From assembly GCF_018812025.1 (NCBI RefSeq), contig NC_063061.1, forward strand, positions 34,425,493 to 34,489,492: a stretch of 64,000 bases of DNA, in the 5' to 3' direction. Both the position numbers and the translations under genes were made by a program. This document shows, in pieces, positions 10,332-21,670 of this stretch. The notes beneath the pieces were generated by a model. That model was not told the origin of the DNA and searched no databases. It saw only the letters and a list, made by a program, of their open reading frames with translations. Within the stretch, counting starts at the first letter, position 1. The number at the start of each line of letters is the position of its first letter. This stretch comes from Megalobrama amblycephala. Lineage: Eukaryota > Chordata > Actinopteri > Cypriniformes > Xenocyprididae.

Positions 10332-11903
10332 AACCTTGTGATATTTTACTAACTTTTACTTTTTGATAACTTTTATTATTTGATGGGACAGTTTTGAATT
10401 ACTTTCTGCGTTTCATTTTGTTTTGTTACATTTTAAATGCCCACTGAAGTACCTTGAAACATGCAGTGTAATTCAATGTGTTGACTTAATTTCCACTGAA
10501 ACAGGAAGACAGGGCGTGACATATTGAGCAGCCCCTCCCCTTTTTTAAAATAGCCAATAGCATTTCATTTATATCACAGCTCGTCCAGAGCTGTTGAGCT
10601 TGACAAAGCTGCATTTCACAGCTTATGACAGCCACGATCTAACAGATTCCTCCTTTTGATTTAACATGAAAATGTTACTAAAGCAAAACAGTGAACATAA
10701 TCATGCTGAGAATGTGTAGCTTGAAAGGTTTGTAATTTCTTTTTATCTTTTCTACTCGTTAGTGCTGTTTCTAATGCCGAGTTTGTCTAACCCAGCGGTT
10801 CCCAAACTTTTTTTCCTGCGCACTCCCTTCTATGTCCCAACCGGGTTGGCGCACCCCCAATCCCCACTTCAAAAAAAAAAAAAAAAAAAAAGCTTTGTTT
10901 TATCGCCATATAAAGACTCATGTTTAATCATGCGCAAATAACCAGAACACGCATGACAATAACAACATCAACAAAGTTTCAATATAATGCAACAAAGCTA
11001 CGCACAAGCTTCCACTTTTAAGAGGACGAGTGACAGACACAGGCTCAGTGACTACGTTTACATGGACAGCAGTAATCCGATATTAATACGATTAAGACAA
11101 TACTCTGATTAAGAAAAGACCATGTAAACAGCGATGTTTTATTACCTTACTCGAAGTAAACACAAATCGAATTAATACAGGTGGAGTATTCCTATTTTAG
11201 TCGCATTATTGGAGTGCATTGTAGACATGTACACACCTTAATAACACTATTAACGTCATGTGGGAGTTTTCGCCACATTTTGCCACAGGACGCATAATAC
11301 ACACACGGCAGTGGTCAACCGTTTTGACGGCAAACAAGAGAGCAAGGGTCAAGCAAGAAGCAAAATTCCCGGATAAAATGAATTAAACATGGGCCAACAA
11401 CGTCATCTATTGGCGAGCTAGTGTTACATAAATGAAAATTATTTGGGACTGAACAAAAAAATGTTCCAGTGATATTTTTTTTTCTTTTACACTTATACTA
11501 GCAAAATGTATGTTTGAATGTCCTATAGTCTCTTTGCTTAAAAAAATTCTGCCAAATGCTTAAAAATAAAATGTAATGTAAAACAATAATCCTGCTGTCT
11601 GTTGATAAATGTGTACATTTTCAAAATCAAGTCAGTGAAGTTTGGAGGAATTAAACCACAATTCTGCTAAATAATATTAGACAAAGTGTCATAAAACATA
11701 ATTTATTAATTTAAATGTTATTTGATATGAAATGATTTTACTTGAGCACATCATTCTTGAATCAATTCACATTTCATATTACTCAAATGAATTCAAATAG
11801 AATATCACACAAGCATTCAAATAAAGTTTTCTATATAGAAGTAAACTGCATTTCCAGTTGAAATATTTACTGAGACTATCTGCCTTTTTGATTATAAATT
11901 TTA
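10332..11903. repeat. Intergenic DNA with DNA-transposon fragments
   Basis: No gene seen. Around 10795-10900 is a hAT-like terminal sequence (CAGCGGTTCCCAAACTTTTTTTCC) followed by an A20 run. Around 11056-11137 an inverted pair GTTTACATGG / CCATGTAAAC bounds a dispersed-repeat-like segment. The remainder, 11400-11900, is A/T-rich and resembles the sequence upstream of receptor F (33000-33220), so the A/T-rich flank was duplicated together with the receptor. Confidence 0.5.
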
Positions 11904-11908
11904 CCTTT

Positions 11909-12045
11909 TGCATATCAGATGTTTTATGTGATGTGTAGCAGATGAAGTCATGCAAATCTATTCTTGTAAGAGCTGTGAAGTCAGTCTACAAAACGCATCA
12001 CATAGATTTATACACATCCAGAGAGACTGGATATTCACTCTTCAG
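11909..12045 (+). promoter_or_regulatory. Leader/promoter module of receptor B
   Basis: Has the same order of blocks as the other modules: TTTTGCATATCAG, GTGATGTGTAGCAGATGAAG, GAAGTCAGTCTAC, GATTTATACACATCCAG, and CTCTTCAG with donor GT at 12046. The intron that follows is enlarged to about 2.5 kb by the LTR element at 12239-14411; exon 2 probably starts at 14514 after AAATCACAG. Confidence 0.7.
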
Positions 12046-12238
12046 GTGATAAACTATATTTTTATTAAATTTCTTATTTTAATAAGAAGCAACATTGCCA
12101 CTGCTGATTTGTTTTTCCTAGGGCAAGTTTTATGATTAAATAGAAACTTAAAAAAAAAAAAAAAATAGTATAGATTCAAGATAAATGGTTGCAATTAAAT
12201 ACTGCCTTTGTAGTACAATATTTTACAAATATAATAAT

Positions 12239-12352
12239 TGGCACGGATTGGCACGGAGACAAGAAGGTAAGATCCATGTGCAGCTTTAATGGGGTAATCC
12301 AGAAACGTAATAAATAGTAAAAAATAGGGCACTCCAACTGGTGATCATGACA
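12239..12352 (-). repeat. 3' LTR of the gag-only element, internally deleted
   Basis: It is 114 bp and matches both ends of the other LTR (13702-13765 and 14376-14411) but lacks the middle. Confidence 0.8.
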
Positions 12353-12909
12353 GTACCCCCTCCCTACGGAGCGGCTACCAGACGCTCCACCTGACCAAAC
12401 ACAAAACAATACACTCAGGAGGGAGGTGGACCGGAGGAGGACCAGGGGGAGGGATGGCGGGCCAGGTCCAGAGTCCCCAACTGAAGGCCATGGGAGAGCT
12501 GCAGGAACAGACCACGGGGCTCCAAGAAAGTCGGGGTCCAGGCTGAATGTCAGGGCGGTGCTGGAGGAACTGCCCAGGCGGGTTCCAGCAGATCTGGAGT
12601 CCCGGCTGAACACCAGGGCGGTGCTGGAGGAACTGACCAGGTGGGCTTCAGCAGGACTGACGGCCTGGGTGGCGGCGACAGGGCAGGACGCTTGGGTGGC
12701 GCCGGCAGAGCAAGGCACTTGGGTGGCGCCAACAGGGCAGGACGCTTGGGTGGCGCCGGCAGGGCAAGGCGCTTGGGTGGCACCAGCAGGGCAAGACGCT
12801 TGGGTGGCGCAAAAACGACCACTGGGGTGGTCTCCGGGCCTACCACAGGCTCTGGGAAGGCTCTGGAAACCTTCTTCCTCCTCTTCCTCCTTTTACGTGG
12901 TTGAGGCGG

Positions 12910-13307
<398 letters not shown>

Positions 13308-13380
13308 TTACCCTGTGTCTCCCAGTGGGACTTAGAAGACCAGGGTCTGGAATCAGAGATGGAAAGTCTCTACGGTAGGG

Positions 13381-13641
13381 TTATGGCTGAGCAGGTGTTG
13401 CCCATTTGCTTCTATGGCCAAGATATTTGACAAAGCCCCAAAAATCCAGAATCTGAAGCCCCTCCAACTCCCACTGAGGCAGAGGGTCATCCAGGCATTT
13501 ATTAAAAATCTCCTTCAGAGCGTCATCATTATAATTCAGCCCCACCGCCATAGTCCAAAACCCCTGGGCGAAGCCCCCTACCTCCATTCCCTTTTGATGT
13601 AGAGCCATCAAAACCCGAAGTCGAGCCATCCGCTCCCTCAT
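13381..13641 (-). CDS. Gag-like protein fragment of the LTR element
   Basis: An 86-residue minus-strand frame begins MRERMARLRVLMALHQKGME and contains GGFAQGFWTMAVGLNYND and ALKEIFNKCLDDPLPQWE, the pattern of a retrotransposon capsid domain (fish retroelement gag proteins with a G-L-x-Y-N-D then alpha-helical F-x-x-C/A-L-x-x-P-L block). It lies directly downstream of the 5' LTR on the minus strand. It ends in a stop at the edge of the repeat tract. Structural role only; no enzyme domains follow. Confidence 0.6.
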   Translation of the reverse strand: MRERMARLRVLMALHQKGMEVGGFAQGFWTMAVGLNYNDDALKEIFNKCLDDPLPQWELEGLQILDFWGFVKYLGHRSKWATPAQP

Positions 13642-13701
13642 GGTGACTGGAGGGAGGATTCAGAAATCCATACTGCTGGACCTATTTGTGATGGTGTTTT
13701 C

Positions 13702-14411
13702 TGTCACGGATTGACATGGAGACAAGAAGGTAAGATCCATGTGCAGCTTTAATGGGGTAATCCAAAAACGTAATCCACAAACAGGCAAGGGTCAAAATCC
13801 ACAGAGACAGTCCATACAAATAACAAGAAAAACACAAAGAAAACCAAAACGGAGTGTGGCGACCAGGGCAGGCAAGAGCCGTGAGGGAACGGCGCGAGGC
13901 CGGAGGCACGAGTGTTAATGAGCTTCACCTGGGAGGCGCACCGGCCTTGAGTCTCTCACGGAGGAGCTCCGGGAGCATAAAAGGAGGAGCGACGACAGTG
14001 AAGGCTGAGAGAGGACCAGGCCTGGATATTATTTTATGTTTTATTATGTTTGTGTGGTCGGCAGACGTCCGCGAGGGTCTGCCGGCATTACTTTCGTTTT
14101 GTTCTTTGTTTATTTTGGTATTAAAGTTTGTTAAATGTTCGCCGGTTCCCGCCTCCTTCTTCCCGTATATACAAACTGTGTTACACGGAGAAAACCAGAA
14201 ACATCCATGAAAACACCATAACAAAAGCAGAAACAAACCAGGTATAAATAGACACTAATGAACAAACACAAAACAGCTGGGTACAATGAACGGGATAATG
14301 AGTCCGGGAAGTGGGTTATGGGAATTGTAGTTCAAAAGTGTGGTGAGAAGTAGTCCGTGTTGGAGTGCCCTCAGGTGGCTAAATAGGGCACTCCAACTGG
14401 TGATCATGACA
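13702..14411 (-). repeat. 5' LTR of the gag-only element, interrupted by a solo LTR
   Basis: Runs from TGTCACGG (plus strand, 13702) to GATCATGACA (14411). Subtracting the nested insertion leaves about 374 bp. The minus-strand reading ends ...CCGTGACA. Confidence 0.8.
13850..14190 (+). mobile_element. Solo LTR (331 bp) of a second element, TSD CGGAG
   Basis: TGTGGCGACC at 13855 to GTGTTACA at 14185, with CGGAG directly on both sides (13850-13854 and 14186-14190). It contains GAGCATAAAAGGAGG (a TATA-like box near 13974) and ATTAAAG near 14122. No internal coding remains, as expected from LTR-LTR recombination. Confidence 0.85.
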
Positions 14412-14567
14412 ATAATGATGTGCATTGGTTGTTTGGGATTAAATTGTTAATTTTGTAGAATTACAGATTGGATTCAAACTTAATTTACTCTTGTCTCCTC
14501 CCATAAATCACAGCTACATTATATATGTTTTGTAAGATGTTAATTTGAGAAGACAAACACACAAGAC

Positions 14568-15413
14568 ATGAATAACTCTACAGTGAACTTCACCACACCT
14601 GAAGCATCTACAAATTCCACAAATCAGTCCACTGGGCTACTGGACAATCTGGATATATGTGGGTAGGGCATCGCTTTTCTGTTTGGTCTTCCTACACACT
14701 CCTACATCATATGGCTCATCATCACAGGAACACTAAGTGGAGTTGCATCAGAGTTCTTCATTCTCAATCTCTCTGTTTGTGAGCTTGGTATTTGTCTGGA
14801 TAGTTTGGTCTTTATACTATCAAGGTGGATTTCAAATCTTGTGATATTAGATTTTTTTGTAATAGGACTTACATTCACTGGCCGTCCTCTGTTTCAGTGT
14901 CTGATATCTGTTGAGCATTACCTGGCAGTGGTTCATCCTGTAACCTTTCTGAAGTTCAAACCTCTCAGATATAGAGTGATCTGCTGCACTGCTATTTGGT
15001 TTATTAGTCTTGGCTCATGTTTGGTCTGCATGTATAATTTAGCCTCAGACAAAATTCGTGCACATGGATGGTTCTTGACCATGCAGCTTACACTGGTCAT
15101 CTCCATCCAGTTGTTTTGTCTTGTGGCTCTTCTCAGAGCTCTGAAGCAGTCAGGACCAGGAGAGAGAAGGAAAGAGAGAGAGGAGGAAAACCACATTAAG
15201 AGAAGAGCGTTTCATCTCATTCTAGTAACTACTGTGAGCATGATTATCCTATATTTCCCACTTGCAATCACAGGAATCTCTGTCATTCTGACAGCAGACA
15301 ATTCTCCAACAGTTTGGTTCACTAGTTTGACTTGTTTTATTCTGGCTGGTTTTGTTCAGCCTATTCTTTATCTGCACAGAACTGGAAAACTCTCCTGCCT
15401 CTGTTCATCTTAA
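14568..15413 (+). pseudogene. Receptor B: 7TM receptor with a single stop codon
   Basis: The frame from ATG at 14568 is open over 281 codons except TAG at 14664-14666 (codon 33), where receptor F has TAC (Tyr). Everything downstream is in frame: TM1 GLPTHSYIIWLIITG, TM3/ICL2 SVEHYLAVVHP (EHY instead of ERY), ICL3 with RKEREEE, and QPILYLHRTGK in TM7. The next in-frame ATG is far downstream, so a normal receptor is not expected. As only one substitution is involved, this may be a polymorphic pseudogene. The Arg-to-His change in the ERY motif argues that constraint was already relaxed. Confidence 0.85.
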
Positions 15414-15979
15414 AATCTGCAATTTTAATATTTTACTTACTCCAGTCCAGTTACTAAATCTACTTATTGCTATTGGGTAAATATGTTACAGGTGATTTCA
15501 CCAAGTACAACCCCAGATAGCAAGCAATGTTGAAATATGTTGAAGCAAAATGTTGAAATTTCAACAAAAAAATCAATGGTAATGGCAGCGAATCAGTGTT
15601 AAAATGTGTTGTTGGTTCAATGGTTGGTTGCACTCTCAGAAAATTAAACACAAATACAACTGACTTAAAGACACACAGCCTGAAATCAACTGAAAATAAA
15701 AGAAGACAATAAATCTCTCAAGATCTCAGCAGAAGTTCTTTTTGAGAATTAACAGAGGTTTAGATGTTGGTTTTATTGAAAATATTTGGTCACCATTTTG
15801 GTGGTCAGTGTTTCCTTTAGTTGGGCGGTTCGACTCTTGGCTTTTTGTGTCATAGTCATGGGTGGCCAAGGCTCATTGATGCATGTGGGGAGCGAAGGCT
15901 GGCCTGTGTGGTCTGATCCAACAGACAAGTTACTGTAGCTCAAACTGCTCAAGAAGTTAATGCTGGTTCTGATAAAAGG
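15414..15979. repeat. 3' flank of receptor B with a dispersed-repeat fragment
   Basis: 15690-15845 (AGAATTAACAGAGGTTTAGA, CACCATTTTGGTGG, CCTTTAGTTGGGC) matches parts of the palindromic family at 26400-26530 and 27430-27510 and at 40840-40930. No gene seen. Confidence 0.5.
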
Positions 15980-17027
15980 TGTCAGAATACACAGTGGATC
16001 GCAGTTTGTTGCTTATGGGGCTACATAGTGATGGAGTATTTTATCCACTCTATAGAAAACAACTGTAGAATTTGTTTGCTTACTATAAAAGCTAGAAGTG
16101 TTGTGAGGCCTCTTGGCCTATGTAACTGTAAGGGTCAAACAAGTTTACTTGGCCACTGAGCATATTTTGTTGGTAATTTTCCACCAGACAACAGGTGGCT
16201 GTGAAATGAACAAGACTATCATTAAAGGGTGTCACGTGAAGGCTTCTTGCCTCCGGGGAGTATTGACTGTTTTGATATAATGTTTCATTTGGCCAATGGG
16301 AAAAGGGTTGACCATCAATTGGCAGAAGGCCATGAGAGATTAAGGTAAAAGATGTACAGTAGTTGGCAGTCGGCCACCCTTACTAAGAAAATTGTCCCTT
16401 ACATAAGCAACACCTGAAATTTTAATTGGTGAAAAGGTCGGGGAGTACATGGGAAGGAGGTGTTGGAGGAGAGCCCCTGTAAGCGAGAATATGGGACAAT
16501 GTGAATATTACCAGCCAATGATATTATTTTGGTGTGTTTTTAAGTAATATATATAAAAACTGTGCCCCGGCTAAGAGAGCCTCAGATGCGGAGCTGGCAT
16601 CTCACTTTGTTGCTTGATAATAAAATTAAAGCTGCTGTCCGCGATTTTTGGCCCTCTAGCGGTTAATAAACAGAACTGCATGTGCCTTGTGGAGGAAGAT
16701 TCTAGCCGGAGCTTCTTTTCTCCGTGTATGTCTATGGCGAGTCACGCAGTTACTGTGATACTCTGTGGCGAGTCCTACCAGTCTGGTCTGAAATAGTCCG
16801 AATATAAACACTTATTATAAGTGTACCATAATGATTCAGGATAAGACAAAAACACGGTTTGGAAAATGGATTCATGTTGTATATTCTCATTATATAATTT
16901 TTGTACATTTTTAACACAAAAAAAGTTGCGGACAGCAGCTTTAAATACTTCTGAGACCTGGAACTTTGACTCTGTGAGTTTGTCTTTGAGACCAGAACTG
17001 AAGAAACAAAGAGACATCAAATCTGCC
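15980..17027 (+). repeat. Solo retroviral-type LTR carrying a MITE (left end approximate)
   Basis: A TATA box (AATATATATAAAAACTG near 16550) is followed by CCCCGGCTAAGAGAGCC and AATAAA at 16619-16624, then, after the MITE, a U5-like segment ending ATCTGCCA near 17027. This is a U3-R-U5 pattern. No matching second LTR, coding region or clear TSD was found. The start could be anywhere between about 15980 and 16130. Confidence 0.5.
16626..16944. mobile_element. TTAA-flanked MITE (311 bp)
   Basis: Inverted termini AGCTGCTGTCCGC at 16630-16642 and 16928-16940, each flanked by TTAA (16626-16629, 16941-16944). TTAA duplications are typical of piggyBac or Kolobok superfamilies; no transposase inside. 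It sits immediately after the AATAAA of the solo LTR. Confidence 0.8.
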
Positions 17028-17049
17028 ATGACATACATAGCAGCAGACC

Positions 17050-17320
17050 AGTCAGGGTGCCCATGCTGACCCCTGTCCACTGTTCACTTGGCCTCCAAAT
17101 TCCCGAGATCTCAATCCAATCAAGCACCTGTGGGAAGTGCTGAACAAACAAGTCTGATCTATGGAGGCCCCACCTCGCAACTTACAGGACTTAAAGGATC
17201 TGCTGCTAACATCTTGGTGCAGATACCACAGCACACCTTCAGGGGTCTAGTGGAGTACATGTCTCGATGGGTCAGAGCTGTTTTGGCAGCAAAAGGGAGA
17301 CCAACGCCTTCCTGATATTA
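17050..17320 (+). pseudogene. Remnant of a DNA-transposon transposase C-terminus (Tc1/mariner-like)
   Basis: The plus strand encodes PRDLNPIKHLWEVLNKQ, resembling the D-L-N-P-I-E-x-x-W block around the last catalytic acid of Tc1/mariner transposases, followed by a stop and then PPRNLQDLKDLL. A related copy lies on the minus strand at 42150-42412. Only the 3' end is present. Confidence 0.55.
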
Positions 17321-17345
17321 GGAATATCAGTACACACAGTATATA

Positions 17346-17472
<127 letters not shown>

Positions 17473-17609
17473 CTTTGCTGATTTTGCTGTGTGATATTGC
17501 TTTAATGCAACAGTTCAATGAACAAGATGTTTATCAAAATTAACTTTTTTTGGGATAAAATTAAAGTATCAGATAAGAGTATATATCTTTTTGATCTTCT
17601 TTAAACCTT

Positions 17610-17734
17610 CTTTTTCCTTTTGGTGGTGCATAAGGAGAGACCCCTGATATGATTGTAAAGCGCTTTGGGTGTACAGTAGTACATATGAAAGCGCTATATA
17701 AATGTCTCATTCATTCATTCATTCATTCATTAAT
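17610..17734 (+). repeat. LINE/SINE 3' tail (L2-like) with (ATTC)n
   Basis: TTGTAAAGCGCTTTGGGTG ... AAGCGCTATATAAATG is the conserved 3' tail shared by many teleost L2-type LINEs and their SINEs; it ends in an ATTC microsatellite (17708-17731). 5' truncated. Confidence 0.65.
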
Positions 17735-17872
17735 ATTTGCATATCTGATGTTTTATGTGACGTGTAGCACATGAAGTCATGCACACCTATTCTTCTGACA
17801 GCAGTGCAGTCAGTCTGTAAAACACAGCAGAGATTTATACACAACCAGAGAGAGTGGACATTCACTCTTCAG
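17735..17872 (+). promoter_or_regulatory. Leader/promoter module of receptor C
   Basis: ATTTGCATATCTGATG (octamer-like), TTTTATGTGACGTGTAGC (CRE-like half site), GCAGTCAGTCTG, GATTTATACACAACCAG and CACTCTTCAG with donor GT at 17873. The acceptor of exon 2 is CTCTTCCTATAG ending at 18342, giving an intron of about 470 bp in the 5' untranslated region. The module starts right after the LINE tail. Confidence 0.75.
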
Positions 17873-18062
17873 GTGATAAACTCCTATTTTAAATGTAATT
17901 ATTTTTCTTTTTACTGCTGAATGATATATGACAATGTTGCTGTGGTCATCAGTCATATTAAAGGGCTTATGGGCATATTAGATGCATAACTTGAGCAAAA
18001 CAGAATAGATCTCTGTTTGTTTCATCAAAGTGAATAAGTAATTTACCTAACATCATTAGGCT

Positions 18063-18185
18063 ACACTCTTAAAAATAAAGGTTCTTTATTGGCGTCTGCG
18101 GTTTCATATAGAACCTTATTTGCACAAAATGTTCTTTATATTGGAAAAATATTCTTTAGATTTTAAAAAAAATGTTCTTCAAAGC
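18063..18185. repeat. MITE fragment in the 5' intron of receptor C
   Basis: CACTCTTAAAAATAAAGGTTC and AATGTTCTTCAAAG are parts of a common teleost MITE. Only one end is clear. Confidence 0.4.
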
Positions 18186-18390
18186 AAAAAATGATTCTTT
18201 TACCTGTAAACTGTTTTACTTGTTGAATTGCTGGGGTGGACTGCAAATGTGCCTTCTGTCAATTTTATTTATTTATTTATTTTGCTTATGTTGAACTGCA
18301 GTCTGAGTGACCACATACTTTTATAATGTTCTCTTCCTATAGCAATACTATTCATGTTTTGTGAGCTGTGCTCAGACAAACGAGGAAGAA

Positions 18391-19221
18391 ATGAACTCCA
18401 CCACATCAGGAGCTTCCACCAACTCCACAACCCCTTCCACATTGCAAATGGGGAATCTGGAAGTCTGTGTGTTCAGCATCAATTTGCTGTTTGGTCTTCC
18501 TACACACTCCTATATTATATGGCTCATCATCACAGGAACAGGAAGTGGAGTTGCATCAGTGTTCTTCATCCTCAATCTGTCTGTTTGTGAGATTGGTGTC
18601 TGTCTGGATAATTTGTTTTTTATACTGTTTCATTGGATTCCAGTTTTTGCGCCATTAGCACTGCTTTTGCAAGGACTCTCCATCGCTGGTCGTCCTCTGT
18701 TTCAGTGTCTGATGTGTGTTGAGCGTTACCTGGCAGTGGTTCATCCTGTAACCTTTCTGAAGTTCAAACCTCTCAGATATAGAGTGATCTGCTGCACTGC
18801 GACCTGGATAATGATTCTTGGCTCCTGTTTGGGCTGCGTGATCACATTAATGACATATAATATTAATACACATACATGCTTGTTCTTGCTGCAGTTCCTC
18901 CTCTTCTTCTTCGTCCAGTTGTTTTGTCTTGTGGCTGTTCTCAGAGCTCTGAAGCAGTCAGGACCAGGAGAGAGAGGGAGAGGGAGAGAGGAGGAAAACC
19001 ACATGAAGAAAAGAGCATTTTATGTCATTCTAATAACTACTGTGAGCATGGTTATCGCATATGTGCCAATCATTATCTCAGGAGTATCTATAATTCTGAA
19101 AAACAAGTATGAATTAACATTTTGGGCTCCTGGTTTGGTTTGTTTTACTCTAGCTAGTTTTGTTCAGCCTGTTCTTTATCTGCACCGCACTGGAAAACTC
19201 GCCTGCCACTCTTTCTCATAA
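18391..19221 (+). CDS. Receptor C: intact class A-like 7TM receptor
   Basis: An uninterrupted 276-residue protein encoded in one exon. The start is set at ATG 18391 because it aligns with the start of receptor F and begins an N-terminus with N-S-T/T-S-type glycosylation sites; an upstream ATG at 18354 is in another frame. Seven hydrophobic segments are visible. TM1 has GLPTHSYIIWLIITG; TM2 NLSVCEIG; TM3 ends CVERY (E111-R112-Y113, the DRY equivalent) followed by LAVVHPVTF; ICL3 is a basic/acidic GERGRGREEENHMKKR; TM7 has QPVLY (259-263) in place of NPxxY; the C-terminal tail is very short. Expected role: plasma-membrane G-protein-coupled chemosensory or small-ligand receptor; ligand unknown. 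The family position (P2Y/FFAR-like branch) is a guess. Confidence 0.88.
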   Translation: MNSTTSGASTNSTTPSTLQMGNLEVCVFSINLLFGLPTHSYIIWLIITGTGSGVASVFFILNLSVCEIGVCLDNLFFILFHWIPVFAPLALLLQGLSIAGRPLFQCLMCVERYLAVVHPVTFLKFKPLRYRVICCTATWIMILGSCLGCVITLMTYNINTHTCLFLLQFLLFFFVQLFCLVAVLRALKQSGPGERGRGREEENHMKKRAFYVILITTVSMVIAYVPIIISGVSIILKNKYELTFWAPGLVCFTLASFVQPVLYLHRTGKLACHSFS

Positions 19222-19829
19222 ACTGACAAGAAATGACTACACATTTAGTTTTTTAATCATATTTAATAGTGGATGAGGCATTTGTTGTACAGTCAGCTGA
19301 AGTGTCTCTTTCATCTTGGTGTTTGCTCTAGTCTTTACATTAAGTTATATTTCAAATCATTTCTTAGTTTGTTTGTCAGTTCATGTGTATAAAAATCTTT
19401 AATTGCCTTGTGTTAATTAAATATGGCTAAGTTTGATATCAGTGTGTTTGTTTATCCAATAAAACATTTAATCTGTCACCCAGGGTCAGGTTTTGCATTC
19501 CCCCCATTATTTATTGCTCTCTGAAATACTCAGTCTAAAGAAAATTGCACATCAAGAGATTAATGAGTTGCACCTGTGCTGTTCAGATTAGACATACAAA
19601 GATTGAATATTCAGTCTGCTAAAATAATATTCGGGTGATGCTATTTGCTCCTTTCTTGTATAGAAGCAACATATAACATTATTATGCGGCACACTTGGAT
19701 ACTTCATTCTGACTGCTCAATCACAAGCTTTCAGATTAACATTTTCAATATAAAAGTGAATTTCTGTTAATAAGTTTACTCAGACTATCAGTTTTTTTTT
19801 TTTTTTTTACTTTAAATATTTATTTTATA
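19222..19829. other. Intergenic, no feature seen
   Basis: A/T-rich 3' flank of receptor C. An AATAAA at 19459 could be its polyadenylation signal. Nothing else recognised. Confidence 0.5.
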
Positions 19830-19936
19830 ATGCATGTAACAGTCATGCATTGATATCCTTGTAACAGCTATGAAGTCAGTCTAAAAACACAGCACAGATA
19901 TTTATATACATCCGAGAGGGGACATTCAATCTACAG
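19830..19936 (+). promoter_or_regulatory. Leader/promoter module of receptor D (decayed)
   Basis: Retains CATGCATTGATATCCTTGTA, GCTATGAAGTCAGTCTA, ACACAGCACAGATATTTATA and CTACAG with donor GT at 19937, but the octamer-like block is lost and several positions differ from the other copies. Exon 2 acceptor CTCTTTCTATAG ends at 20520. Confidence 0.6.
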
Positions 19937-20575
19937 GTGACTAAGAAAATTTCTTGTTTTTATCCTTAATAATAAGCAAAATGTAACAATGTTTATCTGA
20001 AAACATCAACAGAGAGATCTGACGAAAGTTTAATGCTTGAGTAAAATGAGACTGAGCTCTTTTTGTTTAACTGAACAGAAGTAATTCAGATTGTTTAATC
20101 CTATGAGATATTGTTGTGAAAAAGCCAACATAATAATTCCAAAGTGCAATTTTTTATGTGTAGCACAAACACATATAAAATGATAAAAGACATTGAACAC
20201 AACCCAAACATTACAACCAATTGCAAATGTTTTCATAAAGTGTAATGCATTAGTAAAATGCCACTAAATATAAAGCGTATGGATTTTAAAGCCAGCATTC
20301 ATTTATTACTTTGTAGTGCTTGTTTTGTGTTTGCTAATGGAGACGATTAATCTCCATCTTCATTATACACACATTTGTCATTGACACTGGTTTATGGGCT
20401 CACTTTATCAGCGGTGAACCACTGCCATTTTGAAATGGAATTACCTAAGGAAGATTCGCTTGCTGAAATCAGTTATACTGAATGCAATGTAAATGCATAT
20501 ATATTTCTCTCTTTCTATAGATACGTGTTAAATGACTATATTTTGTGTGCTGTGGAGAAGAAAAACAGAGATGAG

Positions 20576-21349
20576 ATGAATAACTCTACAGTGAACTTCA
20601 CCACACCTGAAACATCTACAAACTCCACATCTCAGTCCTTTGGGCCACTGCAGATTTTGGAAATGTGTCTGCACAGCATCAGTTTTGTGTTTGGTCTTTC
20701 TACACACACGTTTGTTACATGGTTCATCATGACAAGAACAGCAAGTGGATTTGCATTAGAGTTCTTCTTCCTCAATCTCTCTGTTTCTGAGATTGGTAAC
20801 TGTCTGAATAGTTTGATCAATCTACAGTTATTTTGGTATTCAGGCCTCTCAACATTAAAAAAATTGTTTAACAGGACTAACTATCACTGGCCGTCCTGTT
20901 TCAGTGTCTGATCTATGTTGAGCGTTACCTGGCAGTGGTTCATCCTGTAACCTTTCTGAAGTTCAAACCTCTCAGATATAGAGTGATCTGCTGCACTGTG
21001 GCCTGGATAATTATTCTTGGATCCTGTTTGTGCTGCATGTTTATAGTTTCACATTACATTGTATATCTGTGGTTTCTCTCGCTGCAGTTTTTACTCTTTC
21101 TCTCCATCCAGTTGTTTTGTCTTGTGGCTGTTCTCAGAGCTCTGAAGCAGTCAGGACCAGGAGAGAGAAGGAGAGAGAGAGGAGGAAAACAACATGAAGA
21201 GAAGAGCATTTTATCTCATTCTAATAACTACTGTGAGCATGGTTATCACATATGTGCCACTTACTCTCACAGTGCTGTTTACCATTCTGACAAATCTGAT
21301 TATTCAGGAAGTTTGGTTTCCTTCTGTGATTTGTTATGTGTTGGCTGGT
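20576..21349 (+). pseudogene. Receptor D, 5' part: frameshifted 7TM receptor
   Basis: The coding start MNNSTVNFTTPETSTNST is intact. The frame is lost near 20860-20900 (an indel at AAAAAAATTGTTTAACAGG and a 2-bp deletion in CGTCCTGTTTCAG, where intact copies have CGTCCTCTG), continues through ERYLAVVHP in another frame, and shifts again in the purine-rich ICL3 tract near 21175. It is then cut in TM7 after GGCTGGT by a DIRS-like element. At least three independent lesions besides the insertion. Confidence 0.88.
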
Positions 21350-21373
21350 TCCCTTTCATGGGAACATCGATGC

Positions 21374-21512
21374 TGCGTAAGCGCTTTGGGAACGCCTCTG
21401 CGTGTTACGTCTTGAAGCACTCGTGAAATCGAACGGGACGTCAGAGCGGGTGATGTCACGGACCAGGAAACTATAAAGCACCCTTGAGAACAAAGAACGC
21501 CAGCTTCTGAAG
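21374..21512 (+). repeat. Left inverted terminal repeat of DIRS element 1
   Basis: Matches the reverse complement of 28968-29125 apart from a 12-bp gap near 21432. It contains GGAAACTATAAAGC, a TATA-like box, so it probably carries the promoter. Confidence 0.85.
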
Positions 21513-21670
21513 TCTTCAGCAGCGCTCTGTGTTATCGTGTGTCTTATTTGGTGTTGTCTGTCTCTTTATATCTACACAGCAAACAAAATATCTCTTTGTC
21601 CGAGGACAAGAGTATTTTAGTTCACCAAAGTACATATAATATATACATATATATATATTGTGAGACACAA

